Below are positions 7,806-15,963 of a stretch of 64,000 nt of DNA, in pieces (within the stretch, counting starts at the first letter, position 1; the number at the start of each line of letters is the position of its first letter). The translations under genes and the position numbers were made by a program. Under the pieces are notes generated by a model. The model saw only the letters and a list, made by a program, of their open reading frames with translations, searched no databases and was not told the origin of the DNA. This DNA comes from Micromonospora parva (lineage in GTDB: Bacteria; Actinomycetota; Actinomycetes; Mycobacteriales; Micromonosporaceae): the NCBI RefSeq assembly GCF_000718515.1, contig NZ_JNZS01000023.1, positions 30,799 through 94,798 of the forward strand, in the 5' to 3' direction.

Positions 7806-8792
7806 GTGTCCTCGCCCCAACTGCCGCCGGTGCCGTACCACGCGAGCGCCCAGCGCCCGTCGTGGCCGGCGTTACCGGCGGCGCTGCGGGCCGCGGTCGC
7901 GGACCGGCTCGGCGCGCCGGTGGTCACCGCCCGGGTCGCGGGCGCGGGCTTCACCAGAGGTTTCGCCGCCGTGCTCGACACCGCCGACGGTGCTCGGGCC
8001 TTCGTCAAGGCCGCACCCGCCGCCGAGCAACCGCATCTGGTCGACTGGTACGCCCGAGAGGCCGCGATCCTCGACCGGCTGCCGGTGGACCTGCCGGCGC
8101 CCCGCCCCCGGTGGACCCTCTCCGCGGCCGGCTGGTTCGTGCTGTGCACCGACGCCGTCGACGGGCACACCCCGAGCCTGCCCTGGGTGCCCGCCGAGCT
8201 GGACGCCACCCTGGCCGGGTACGCGCAGATCGCCGCCGCCCTGGCCGACCCGCCGGCCGAGCTGACCGCGCTCGGCCTGCCGCGCCTGGCCGACCTGGCC
8301 CGGTCGGACATCCTCTGGTGGGAGGAGGTCGCCGCCGGTCGCGAGCCGACCCCACCCCTGCCCGCGCCGCTGCTGGCCCGGCTGCCCGAGCTGGTGGAGT
8401 TGGAGTCGCTCCTCCCCCGGTACGCCGCCGGGGCGACCGGTCTGATCCACGGCGACCTACGGCTCGACAACGTGTTGATCGGGTCGGACGGCCGAGCCTG
8501 GTTCTGCGACTGGACCTGGGTCTGCTCCGGGCCCGCCTGGTTCGACCTGGCCGGCCTGCTGCTCACCGCGTACGCCAGTGGGCTGGACGCGGACCGGCTC
8601 TTCGCCACGCACCCGGCGTGCGCGGGCGCGCCCGCCGACGCGTTGGACGCCGCGCTCGCCGCGCTCGCCGGCTACTACCTCACCGGCGCCACGTCCGCAC
8701 CGCCCACGGCCTCGCCGCACCGGCGCGCACACCAGCGATGGAGCGGCGAGCAGTCGCTCAGCTGGCTGGCCGACCGCCAGGGCTGGCAGTGA
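7806..8792 (+). CDS. Aminoglycoside phosphotransferase-family kinase
   Basis: A 328-residue member of the APH/choline-kinase fold. The catalytic loop HGDLRLDNVLI and the metal-binding CDWTW follow each other near residues 216-240, in the expected order. The N-lobe has a nucleotide-binding glycine stretch (VAGAGFTRGFAAVL) and a Lys in AFVKAAPA. The substrate could be a small hydroxyl compound; antibiotic resistance cannot be inferred. I chose GTG at 7806 because it precedes SSPQLPPVPY and the shared gap with the divergent DUF4240 gene; longer versions would read through that gene. A perfect GC-only tandem repeat starts directly after the stop. Confidence 0.85.
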   Translation: MSSPQLPPVPYHASAQRPSWPALPAALRAAVADRLGAPVVTARVAGAGFTRGFAAVLDTADGARAFVKAAPAAEQPHLVDWYAREAAILDRLPVDLPAPRPRWTLSAAGWFVLCTDAVDGHTPSLPWVPAELDATLAGYAQIAAALADPPAELTALGLPRLADLARSDILWWEEVAAGREPTPPLPAPLLARLPELVELESLLPRYAAGATGLIHGDLRLDNVLIGSDGRAWFCDWTWVCSGPAWFDLAGLLLTAYASGLDADRLFATHPACAGAPADALDAALAALAGYYLTGATSAPPTASPHRRAHQRWSGEQSLSWLADRQGWQ

Positions 8793-8793
8793 C

Positions 8794-8879
8794 GGCGGCC
8801 CGGCGGCCCCGGCGGCCCGGCGGCCCCGGCGGCCCGGCGGCCCCGGCGGCCCGGCGGCCCCGGCGGCCCCGGCGGCCCG
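8794..8879. repeat. GC-only tandem repeat, 17-bp unit
   Basis: Four perfect copies of a 17-bp unit GGCGGCCCGGCGGCCCC (8794-8861) followed by two 9-bp partial units (to 8879). It begins two bases after the phosphotransferase stop and contains only G and C. Slippage-prone and potentially length-variable. The rest of the gap up to 9015 shows no gene. Confidence 0.9.
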
Positions 8880-9015
8880 TGATCGACTCGGGTTTCTTGA
8901 AGTCGGGCTGTCAGCCGTGGTCGGATGGCCCGGTTTGCAGGAAGGCGAGTGGATCAAGCGTCGAGCGTCCGGATGAGCCCGCGAACCGGGCGGAGGCGGT
9001 TTCGGCCGAGCCGTT

Positions 9016-9044
9016 TTGGCTCGTCCCGGGCGACCTGGTAACCT
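9016..9044 (+). promoter_or_regulatory. Housekeeping-type promoter of rpsT
   Basis: -35 TTGGCT (9016-9021), 17-bp spacer, -10 TAACCT (9039-9044), close to the vegetative sigma consensus. The rpsT start codon is about 80 bp downstream, leaving a leader of roughly 75 nt that could be a site of S20 autoregulation. Confidence 0.6.
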
Positions 9045-9126
9045 GGCTCTTCGCGCAGCGGTGACGCATGTTCGTCATCATGCGCAATAAGCTGACCAAC
9101 CCGAGCTATCAAGACGAGGCTGTCGC

Positions 9127-9393
9127 GTGGCGAACATCAAGTCCCAGATCAAGCGCAACCGGCAGAACGAGAAGGCCCGGCTGCGCAACAAGTCGGTCAA
9201 GTCGTCGCTGAAGACCGCCGTCCGGAAGTTCCACGAGGCTGCCGAGGCCGGTGACGTCGAGAAGGCGACCGCGCTCATGCTGGACGCCTCTCGCAAGCTG
9301 GACAAGGCCGTCAGCAAGGGCGTGATCCACTCCAACCAGGCCGCGAACCGCAAGTCCGCGATCGCAAAGCGCGTGGTGGCGCTCTCCGCCTGA
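9127..9393 (+). CDS. rpsT: 30S ribosomal protein S20
   Basis: Basic 88-residue protein beginning [21 protein letters not shown], the S20 signature, with the usual alanine/lysine helical hairpin and the closing [12 protein letters not shown]. It binds 16S rRNA in the small subunit. GTG start, typical for actinobacterial rpsT. Transcribed opposite to the flanking holA and lepA genes, as in other actinobacteria. Confidence 0.98.
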   Translation: MANIKSQIKRNRQNEKARLRNKSVKSSLKTAVRKFHEAAEAGDVEKATALMLDASRKLDKAVSKGVIHSNQAANRKSAIAKRVVALSA

Positions 9394-9419
9394 CGACTTC
9401 ACCGTCAGACTGATTCGGA

Positions 9420-9445
9420 AAGCCCCGGGCCCAGGCCCGGGGCTT
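9420..9445 (+). terminator. Terminator of rpsT
   Basis: AAGCCCCGGGCC (9420-9431) and GGCCCGGGGCTT (9434-9445) form a strong stem with a very short loop, about 26 bp past the stop. Confidence 0.8.
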
Positions 9446-9563
9446 CCGTGTGTCCTGGTAGTCGTCGGTCGGCCGACGTGCCTCCTCGAACAGCGCCGGC
9501 CCAGCGGCCGGCCGGGCTTCTCCGGGCCGGCCGTTCGGTGCGGGCCCCTGCCGGGGTCGGTGC

Positions 9564-9953
9564 TCAGTCTGACGGGTTGGCCCGCCGCTGCGGTGGCGGC
9601 GGGTCGGCGGTGATCACCACGCCGGGAACGCTGTGCGAGATCCACTCCACCCGGGCTCGGCCGACCACCGGTTCCATCTGCCGGCGAAACCGGTCCCGTT
9701 CCTGCTCGGGTACGAGCGCGGCGGAGCGGACCACGACCGCGGCCACCATGTCGTTGAGCTTGACCATGGCCGCCACCACGACCGGCAGCACCAGCACCGC
9801 CCACCAGCTGACCAACTCGGCGAGGGCGAGCAGGACCGCCAGGGCGATGGCACCCTCGAAGAAGAGGAAGCACAGCACGCCACCGGGGTTGACGAACCGC
9901 AGGCCGAGGAGCCGGGCGTAGAGCGGCCGGTACCGCTCCTCGTCCACGGACAT
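9564..9953 (-). CDS. Conserved small membrane protein next to holA
   Basis: 129 residues with two adjacent hydrophobic segments (about residues 24-43 and 47-68), then a soluble basic tail ending PPPPQRRANPSD. It starts MSVDEERYRPLYARLLGL. I do not recognise a named family. Orientation and position directly after holA (30-bp gap) suggest co-transcription with it. Codon use is normal and third positions are GC-rich, so it is a real gene. GGCCGGCC palindromes at 9506-9532 downstream may serve as terminator. Confidence 0.7.
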   Translation of the reverse strand: MSVDEERYRPLYARLLGLRFVNPGGVLCFLFFEGAIALAVLLALAELVSWWAVLVLPVVVAAMVKLNDMVAAVVVRSAALVPEQERDRFRRQMEPVVGRARVEWISHSVPGVVITADPPPPQRRANPSD

Positions 9954-9982
9954 GGTGGCCCACACTGGGCGGTTCGCCCCCG

Positions 9983-10963
9983 TCACCTGGTGCTGCCCTG
10001 CCGGGCCGCCGCAACCGAGAAGACCGCACGTTCCAGGGCGTACGCCCGGTCGTCGGACCCGCCCTTGACGGCCGCGTTGCACTCGGCGGCGACCTGCATG
10101 GCCCGGACCAGTCCCTCCGGCGTCCAGCCCCGCCCCTGTCGCTGCGCCCGCTCGATCTTCCAGGCGGGCATGCCGAGGCTGCTGGCGAGCTGGTACGGGC
10201 TGCCCCGCCCGGCCGACGCCACCCGGGCCACCGTCCGCACCCCGTCGGCCAGCGCGTCGGCGATGGGCACCGGGTCGACCCCGACGTGCAGGGCCCACCG
10301 CAGTGCCTCGAGCGCGGCCGGCACGTCGCCGACCATTGTGGCGTCCGCCACGGTGAAGCCGGTCACCTCGACCCGACCCCGGTAGTAACGGGACACCGTC
10401 TCGGCGCTGATCCGCCCATCGGTGTCGGCGATCAGTTGGGAGCAGGCGGCGGCCAGCTCGCGCAGGTCGTTGCCGACGGCGGCGATGAGCGCCTCGGCGG
10501 CGTCGTCGGTGCACTTCCCCCCGGCCCGGCGGATCTCGTCACGGACGAAGGCCACCCGCTCGCGGTGCCCCTTGAGCTTGCCGGCCGGGACCACCGTTGC
10601 GCCGGCCGCCCGCAGGCCGTCGGCGAACGCCTTGCCCTTCGCGCCGCCCAGATGCAGCACCAGCAGTTGGACGTCCGGGTCGGGGTTCTTCGCGTACGCC
10701 AACAGCGCGGCGACCAGGTCCTTGCGGGCATCCTGGCCGGAGCGCAGGATCAGCAGCCGCCGTCCGCCGAACAGTGAGGGGCTGAGCATCTCGGCGATCT
10801 CACCGACGGTGAGCGCACTGGCCTGGTACTCGCGGACGTCCACCTCGGGGTCGACGCCGCGAACCTTCGCGACAGCTTCGGTGACCGCGCGCGTGGCGAG
10901 CAGTTCCTCGTCACCGAGGACGAGCAGAATGGGGGCGAGGCTGGCGGGGGTCACGTCGCCCAT
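9983..10963 (-). CDS. holA: DNA polymerase III subunit delta
   Basis: Clamp-loader delta subunit, about 326 residues. It opens the clamp so that it can be placed on DNA. Typical features are LAPILLVLGDEELL at the N-terminus, VQLLVLHLGG, then the helical domain GNDLRELAAACSQL and C-terminal PYQLASSLGMPAWKIERAQRQ. I chose ATG at 10963 (MGDVTPASLAP); a longer ATG at 10999 adds 12 residues not usual for the family, and neither has a strong ribosome site. It lies in the conserved order comEA-comEC-holA. Confidence 0.93.
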   Translation of the reverse strand: MGDVTPASLAPILLVLGDEELLATRAVTEAVAKVRGVDPEVDVREYQASALTVGEIAEMLSPSLFGGRRLLILRSGQDARKDLVAALLAYAKNPDPDVQLLVLHLGGAKGKAFADGLRAAGATVVPAGKLKGHRERVAFVRDEIRRAGGKCTDDAAEALIAAVGNDLRELAAACSQLIADTDGRISAETVSRYYRGRVEVTGFTVADATMVGDVPAALEALRWALHVGVDPVPIADALADGVRTVARVASAGRGSPYQLASSLGMPAWKIERAQRQGRGWTPEGLVRAMQVAAECNAAVKGGSDDRAYALERAVFSVAAARQGSTR

Positions 10964-11098
10964 ATTCGCACGGCCTGCGGCGGGATCGTGCCTGCTCATT
11001 CGCTGCTTGGTCGGCGCAGCCCGCACACAGTGCAAATCAAGACATCTAACTCAATTCCCTCCTTAATCCGCAAATCGTTCATCGAATCGGAGTGCGGC

Positions 11099-13552
11099 TC
11101 AGGGCTGCCGGCCCGCGGGCAGACCTCGCCGGGCCACCGCCAGACCGTTGCCCGTTCGGACCGCCGCCACATCGCCGTCCGTGTCGGTGCGCAGCACCCG
11201 GACGCCGCCGCTGTTCAGGCGGGCGAGCAGCCCCGGGCTCGGGTGCCCGTAGGTGTTGCCGGTGCCCACCGGCACGAGCGCCACCGCCGGCCGCACCGCG
11301 TCGAGGAAGCCCGGGTCCTGATACGCCGAACCGTGGTGCGCGACCTTCAACACGTCCGCCCTCAAGTGGCCGGGCGCCGCCCGGGTCACCATCGCGTGCT
11401 GCTCCTCGGTCTCCGCGTCGCCGGCCAGCAGGATCCGCACCCCGGCCACCGTGGCGCGCAGCACCAGTGAGTTGTTGTTCGGGTCGGATCTGGTCCCCGC
11501 CAGCGGGTACGGCGGGCCGAGCACCAACAGGTCGACCCCGCCCACGGGATGGCGAGCGCCGGCCACGGTGGTCAGCAGCGCGGCCCGCCCGCCGGTGGCC
11601 GCCGCCCGGACCAGGTCCCGGCCGCTCTCCGGGTCCGTCGATGACGGCGTCAGCACGGCACCCACCCGCCGCCCCCGGAACACCCCGGCCACCCCGCCCA
11701 CGTGGTCCACGTGAAAGTGGCTGATCACCAGCAGCGGCACCTCCCGCACGCCGAGCCGACGCAGGCAACCGTCCACCGCACCTGGTTCCGGCCCGGCGTC
11801 CACCACCACGGCCCGGCCGCTGCCGGCCGGAAGCACCACGGCGTCGCCCTGCCCGACCGCACAGGCCACCACCACCCAACCGGCGGGCGGCCAGCCGGCG
11901 GCCACCAGCCGCACCGGCAGGGCACCCAGCACCGCGGCGACACCGACCACCGCGACCAGCCGGCGGACGAGTGGTCGGCGCACCGCGATCAGCAGCGCGA
12001 CTGTCAGCCCGGTCAGCAGCAGGGCCCCCGGCACCCCACCCGGCCACGGCAGGGTGCCGCCCGGCAGCCGAGCCCCCTGCCGGGCGATGAGCACCAACCA
12101 CCAGGCCGGCCAACTCGCCAGCCACGCGACGAACCCGGCACCGGCCGGCCAGATCGGCGACACCAGTGCCGCCAGCACGCCCAGCACTGTGGCCGGCGCG
12201 ATGGCCGGCACCGCCAGCAGGTTCGCCGGCACCGCCACGAGGCTGACCGTGCCGGAGATGCCGGCGACGACCGGGCCGCAGGCAAGTTGGGCGGCCGCCG
12301 GCACGGCCAGCGCCTCGGCCAGCCCTGTCGGTACGCCTCGCCGCCGCAACCCGTCCCGCCAGCGCGGCGCGAGCAGCAGCAGGCCACCGGTGGCCAGCAC
12401 GGAGAGCGCGAACCCCGGGTCCCCGGCCAACTCCGGGTCGACGAGCACCAGCACGGTCACGGCAGCGGCCAACGCGGGCAGCGCCGCCCGAGGACGACCG
12501 GCGGCGAGCGCGGCGAGCCCGATCGCCCCCATCGTGGCGGCCCGTACGACGCTCGGCGACGGGCGGACCAGGATGACGAACCCCACCAGCGCCACCGCAC
12601 AGAGCGCGGCGGCGAGCCAGGGACCGGCCCGTGCCCACCGGGCCAGCAACAACACCGCACCCACCACAATCGCGACGTTGGAGCCGGAGACCGCGTTGAG
12701 GTGGGTCATCCCGGTGGCTCGGAAGTCCTCCTCGACGGCGGGCGGTAGTCGGCTGGTGTCGCCCACCACCAGACCGGGCAGCAGCCCACCGGGGTCGTCG
12801 GGCAGCGGCGCGCAGGCGCGTTGCAGGCCGGTACGCAGCACCCCGGCGGCCCGCTGCGCCCAGGACGGCGCGCCGTGCCGCTGCGGTGGACTGTTGGTGC
12901 TGAGCACCGCCGCGGTGAGGTCGCCTCCGCGCGGAACGCCGAGCCGGCCGTCGGCGGTGAGGCGCTGCCCGGGCAGCAGGCCCCGCCAGGCCGGGTCGGT
13001 CGTCAGCACGAGCAGCCGCACCGACGCGTGGATCCGCCGGCCGTCCGGGCCGGTGAGCCGGACCAGCTGCGTCGACACCAGCAACATGCCCGGCCGACCG
13101 GCGCTCCGGATCGGGCGGGGGTCGTCCCGGACGACAAGGTCGGCGGTGACCGGAGCCCGTTGCTCGGCGAGGGCCCGGATCGGCGGCGCGTCGCGGACGG
13201 CGAGCCGGGCGGCGGTGGCCGCACCACCGCAGACCACACCGAGGCCCACCGCCACCGCCACCCACCCGTAACGCCGCACCACGGCTTGGGGACCGCCGAG
13301 GCGGCCCAGCAGGTGCCCGGCCCCAACCGTCGTCAGCCCGGCCGCCGTGCCGGCCACCAGCAGCACGGTGCGGCTGCCGAGGTGCAGGCCGGCGAGCGCG
13401 GTGAGCCAGGCCGCCACGGCGAGCCCCGCCAGTCGCAGGTCCGGCGGCTCGGATCCGGCCCGACCAGCCGGGGGCGCGGTCTGCGACTGCTCGACCGGAG
13501 GGCCGGGCTGGGCGATGCGAGGCGGCGGTGGACCAGCGGCGGGCCCGCTCAC
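11099..13552 (-). CDS. comEC: ComEC/Rec2 DNA-uptake channel with metallo-beta-lactamase domain
   Basis: Large membrane protein of 817 residues. An N-terminal domain with membrane helices and an OB-like section comes first, then the Competence domain (HLNAVSGSNVAIV, a hallmark), about ten helices, and a C-terminal metallo-hydrolase domain with HFHVDHVGG (HxHxDH) and KVAHHGS. ComEC is the inner-membrane channel for single-stranded DNA, and its C-terminal domain may degrade the second strand. GTG start overlaps the comEA stop by 4 bp. All key metal ligands are present. Natural competence in this genus is not established. Confidence 0.95.
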   Translation of the reverse strand: MSGPAAGPPPPRIAQPGPPVEQSQTAPPAGRAGSEPPDLRLAGLAVAAWLTALAGLHLGSRTVLLVAGTAAGLTTVGAGHLLGRLGGPQAVVRRYGWVAVAVGLGVVCGGAATAARLAVRDAPPIRALAEQRAPVTADLVVRDDPRPIRSAGRPGMLLVSTQLVRLTGPDGRRIHASVRLLVLTTDPAWRGLLPGQRLTADGRLGVPRGGDLTAAVLSTNSPPQRHGAPSWAQRAAGVLRTGLQRACAPLPDDPGGLLPGLVVGDTSRLPPAVEEDFRATGMTHLNAVSGSNVAIVVGAVLLLARWARAGPWLAAALCAVALVGFVILVRPSPSVVRAATMGAIGLAALAAGRPRAALPALAAAVTVLVLVDPELAGDPGFALSVLATGGLLLLAPRWRDGLRRRGVPTGLAEALAVPAAAQLACGPVVAGISGTVSLVAVPANLLAVPAIAPATVLGVLAALVSPIWPAGAGFVAWLASWPAWWLVLIARQGARLPGGTLPWPGGVPGALLLTGLTVALLIAVRRPLVRRLVAVVGVAAVLGALPVRLVAAGWPPAGWVVVACAVGQGDAVVLPAGSGRAVVVDAGPEPGAVDGCLRRLGVREVPLLVISHFHVDHVGGVAGVFRGRRVGAVLTPSSTDPESGRDLVRAAATGGRAALLTTVAGARHPVGGVDLLVLGPPYPLAGTRSDPNNNSLVLRATVAGVRILLAGDAETEEQHAMVTRAAPGHLRADVLKVAHHGSAYQDPGFLDAVRPAVALVPVGTGNTYGHPSPGLLARLNSGGVRVLRTDTDGDVAAVRTGNGLAVARRGLPAGRQP

Positions 13553-14385
13553 ACCGTCACCAGATCCTTGAGCTGCTCGTAACGGGCATCGCCGATCCCG
13601 TCGACCTGGCGTAGGTCGCCGACGGACGTGAACCCGCCGCGCTGATCCCGGTGGGTGAGGATGCGTTGGGCGAGCACCGGACCCACCCCGGGCAGTGCGT
13701 CGAGCTGCGCCAGCGTCGCGGTGTTGAGATTCAGCGGCCCGACGGCGGATGCCGCACCGCCCGCCGCCGGCCCGGCCGCGCCGCCCGGCACCGGCGGTGG
13801 TGTCACCCCGACCACGATCAGCTCACCGTCGGTGACCTTGCGGGCGGGGTTGAGCAGCGCCACGTCCACCCCGGGCAAGGCGCCCCCGGCCGCCTGCACC
13901 GCGTCAGCGAGACGGGACCCGGCCGGTAGACGTACCAGACCGGGCTTGCGGACCTTGCCCGCGACCGCCACCACCACCTCGCCGGAGCTGGACACGCTGG
14001 GGCCACCCGACGGTGCAGCCGACGCGGCGTCGCTGAGCAAAGGGGCGACCGGTTCCGACTGTGGCCGGGCCTGCCAGGCCCAACCTGCCGCAGCCAGGAC
14101 CACCACCACGGCGACCACCGCCAACGCCCGCACACCGCGTCGCCCGGGGTCGAACGCCCCCGGGCCGGGCAACCGCGACCCGGGTGGGAGCGCGAGGCCG
14201 CCCGACGCCGGCTCCGCGACCGGCGCGGCAGGCTGGAAAGGCAGCCCGTCCGCAGGCAGCGCGCCGACCAGAGACGACGGGGGTACGCCCGTGAGCGGCG
14301 CCGCCGGCCGGGGCGACGGCGCGACAGCCGCCTCCGTCAGCCGGCGCAGGCGCTGGCGTACCTCTGTCTCCTCGTCGTGCGACAC
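13549..14385 (-). CDS. comEA: ComEA-type DNA receptor (SLBB plus helix-hairpin-helix)
   Basis: 278 residues: a disordered N-terminus, one membrane anchor (about residues 86-105), an SLBB segment (VAVAGKVRKPGLVRLPAGSRLADAV), a proline/glycine linker and a C-terminal tandem helix-hairpin-helix domain (LNLNTATLAQLDALPGVGPVLAQRIL then VDGIGDARYEQL). ComEA captures double-stranded DNA outside the membrane and hands it to ComEC, with which it overlaps by 4 bp. GTG start. Two DnaA-box-like 9-mers lie 52-79 bp upstream of the start. Confidence 0.93.
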   Translation of the reverse strand: MSHDEETEVRQRLRRLTEAAVAPSPRPAAPLTGVPPSSLVGALPADGLPFQPAAPVAEPASGGLALPPGSRLPGPGAFDPGRRGVRALAVVAVVVVLAAAGWAWQARPQSEPVAPLLSDAASAAPSGGPSVSSSGEVVVAVAGKVRKPGLVRLPAGSRLADAVQAAGGALPGVDVALLNPARKVTDGELIVVGVTPPPVPGGAAGPAAGGAASAVGPLNLNTATLAQLDALPGVGPVLAQRILTHRDQRGGFTSVGDLRQVDGIGDARYEQLKDLVTV

Positions 14386-14436
14386 AGCGCGACGCTATGG
14401 CGGCGGCCGGGACGGTAGAGGGTGACGACGGCATCC

Positions 14437-14464
14437 TGTGGACAACCACCCCCACTGTGGACAA
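14437..14464 (-). promoter_or_regulatory. Pair of DnaA-box-like sites upstream of comEA
   Basis: TGTGGACAA occurs at 14437-14445 and 14456-14464, which is TTGTCCACA on the complementary strand, the box preferred by actinobacterial DnaA. The two are in the same orientation, 19 bp apart. They lie within the likely comEA promoter region. Binding is inferred only from sequence match. Confidence 0.5.
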
Positions 14465-14570
14465 CGCCCTGATCATGCCCCGATCTGCTATGGCGGAGCC
14501 GAATCGCCGCGCGTGGCCTGGGTAACCGGGCTCCAGACCACGCGCATGCTGAGGGTGACGCCGTCGCCCC

Positions 14571-14945
14571 CTACAGGTACGGCCGGGTGATGATCTCGAT
14601 GGCGTGGCCGGCCGGGTCGAAGAAGTAGAAGCCCCGCCCACCGTGCTCGGTGTTGGTCTCCCCCTCCCGCTTCAGCTGCGGGTCGGCCCAGTACGTGATG
14701 CCACGCCCCTCGACGAACGCCAGGCACCGCACGAACACCTCGTCGTCGACGAGGAACGCGTAGTGCTGCATCTGGATGTCCACCGGCGGCTCGGCGAACT
14801 GGAGCAGTACGCCGTCGTCCAACCGCACGTTGGCGAACGGCCCCCACGAGGGGGCCTCCGGCAGGTCGAACAGCTCGCGGTAGAACGCGGCCGAGGCGCT
14901 CTTGTCCTTGCTCGCGATGATGGTGTGGTTGAACGTGACTGTCAT
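14571..14945 (-). CDS. VOC (glyoxalase/bleomycin-resistance) family protein
   Basis: 124-residue single-module VOC protein: MTVTFNHTIIASKD at the start, a central MQHYAFLVDDEVF and the closing FDPAGHAIEIITRPY, which together give the beta-alpha-beta-beta-beta fold with His and Glu metal ligands. The family covers dioxygenases, glyoxalases and antibiotic-binding proteins, so no reaction is assigned. The gene stands alone and is preceded by an unusually long leader (see 15000-15128). Confidence 0.85.
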   Translation of the reverse strand: MTVTFNHTIIASKDKSASAAFYRELFDLPEAPSWGPFANVRLDDGVLLQFAEPPVDIQMQHYAFLVDDEVFVRCLAFVEGRGITYWADPQLKREGETNTEHGGRGFYFFDPAGHAIEIITRPYL

Positions 14946-14999
14946 GCGTACGGTCTTCTTTCCGGTCGATCCGATGACCCGACCGCAGGCCCACAGCGT

Positions 15000-15128
15000 T
15001 CACCCAGCCACGCAGATGACGAAGCCCCGGGGGCACCGACGCCCCGGATCCCGCACGAGAGACGCGGACGACGCGTCGATCTCGGCGTGGTGGCTGAAGT
15101 AGCCAGAACCTCCGGGGGGTAGGCCCAT
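15000..15128 (-). other. Possible upstream leader ORF (42 codons) of the VOC gene
   Basis: An ATG at 15128 opens 42 codons and stops 54 bp before the VOC start. The peptide begins MGLPPGGSGYFSHHAEID and has two His, two Cys and several Arg codons. Third positions are mostly, but not strongly, G/C, and no ribosome site is clear. It may be a leader peptide, a small protein, or chance within an untranslated leader. Confidence 0.25.
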
Positions 15129-15186
15129 CTGGGGCGCGCACGGAGGCTAACACAGCGGCGCGGAGCAGCTGCCCCCCGAGAACCTG

Positions 15187-15960
15187 TCAGCGGGCCTCCG
15201 GGTCGAGGCCGAGCACGGCCCGTCCCCCGTCCACCGGCAGTGTCACCCCGTTGATGAAGCTCGCCGCGGGTGACAGTAGGTACGCGACCGCCTCGGCCAC
15301 CTCGTCGGTACGCCCGATCCGGCCCACCGGGTGCAGCCGGTTCAGCTCGGTGGTGATCCACTCAGCCTGGGACGGCTCCTGAGCGGCCAGGAACTCTGCG
15401 TGCCGTTCGGTGGCGATCGAGCCGAGCGCTACCGCGTTGGCGCGGATGCCGTGCCGTCCGTACTCGACGGCCAGCGCCCGGGTCAGCCCCTCCACGGCGG
15501 CCTTCGCCGTCGCGTACGGCAGCGCACCGGGCACCGGTCGGCGGGCCTGGTGCGACGAGACGTTGACGATCGCGCCGCCGCTGGCGTGGGCCAGGAAGTG
15601 GCGGACGGCGACCGCGGCGCCCACCACCGCCGGGCGCAGGTTCACGGTGATCAGGTCCAGCACCGTGTCGGCCGACGCGGAGTGCAGCGCGGCGTCGCGG
15701 AACACCGCCGCGTTGTTCACCCAGCCGGTCAGCGGCGCGGCCCGGTCCGCCAGCTCGACGGCGCGTTCGGCCACCTGCTCGTCGGCGGCGTCGCCGAGAA
15801 CCGCGACGAGCCGATCGGCGGCCGGGTGGCCGGCCAACCAGTCCACAGCCTCGGCGTCGCGTTCCAGGACGACGACGGTGGCACCGGTGGCCACCAGCCG
15901 TTGCACCACAGCCCGGCCGACACCGCGCCCACCCCCGGTCACCACGTACGACGTGGGCAC
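15187..15960 (-). CDS. Short-chain dehydrogenase/reductase
   Basis: 257-residue classical SDR. The NAD(P)-binding TGGGRGVG lies around residues 8-15, NNAAV about residue 87, and the catalytic triad is visible as NVSS and YATAK. The C-terminus has INGVTLPVDGG. An acidic residue after beta-2 (VVVLERDAEAV) favours NAD(H). Substrate unknown. GTG start lies 3 bp after the DegV stop, so the pair is probably co-transcribed, DegV first. Confidence 0.9.
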   Translation of the reverse strand: MPTSYVVTGGGRGVGRAVVQRLVATGATVVVLERDAEAVDWLAGHPAADRLVAVLGDAADEQVAERAVELADRAAPLTGWVNNAAVFRDAALHSASADTVLDLITVNLRPAVVGAAVAVRHFLAHASGGAIVNVSSHQARRPVPGALPYATAKAAVEGLTRALAVEYGRHGIRANAVALGSIATERHAEFLAAQEPSQAEWITTELNRLHPVGRIGRTDEVAEAVAYLLSPAASFINGVTLPVDGGRAVLGLDPEAR

Positions 15961-15963
15961 TGC

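Noticed and set aside
7806..8792. Antibiotic-resistance kinase
   Set aside because: The APH fold is shared by many unrelated small-molecule kinases; no substrate evidence.
8794..8879. CRISPR-like array
   Set aside because: Units are contiguous without spacers and contain only G and C.
14386..14570. Replication origin suggested by DnaA boxes
   Set aside because: Only two boxes and no dnaA/rpmH/rnpA context; more likely a regulatory or titration site.
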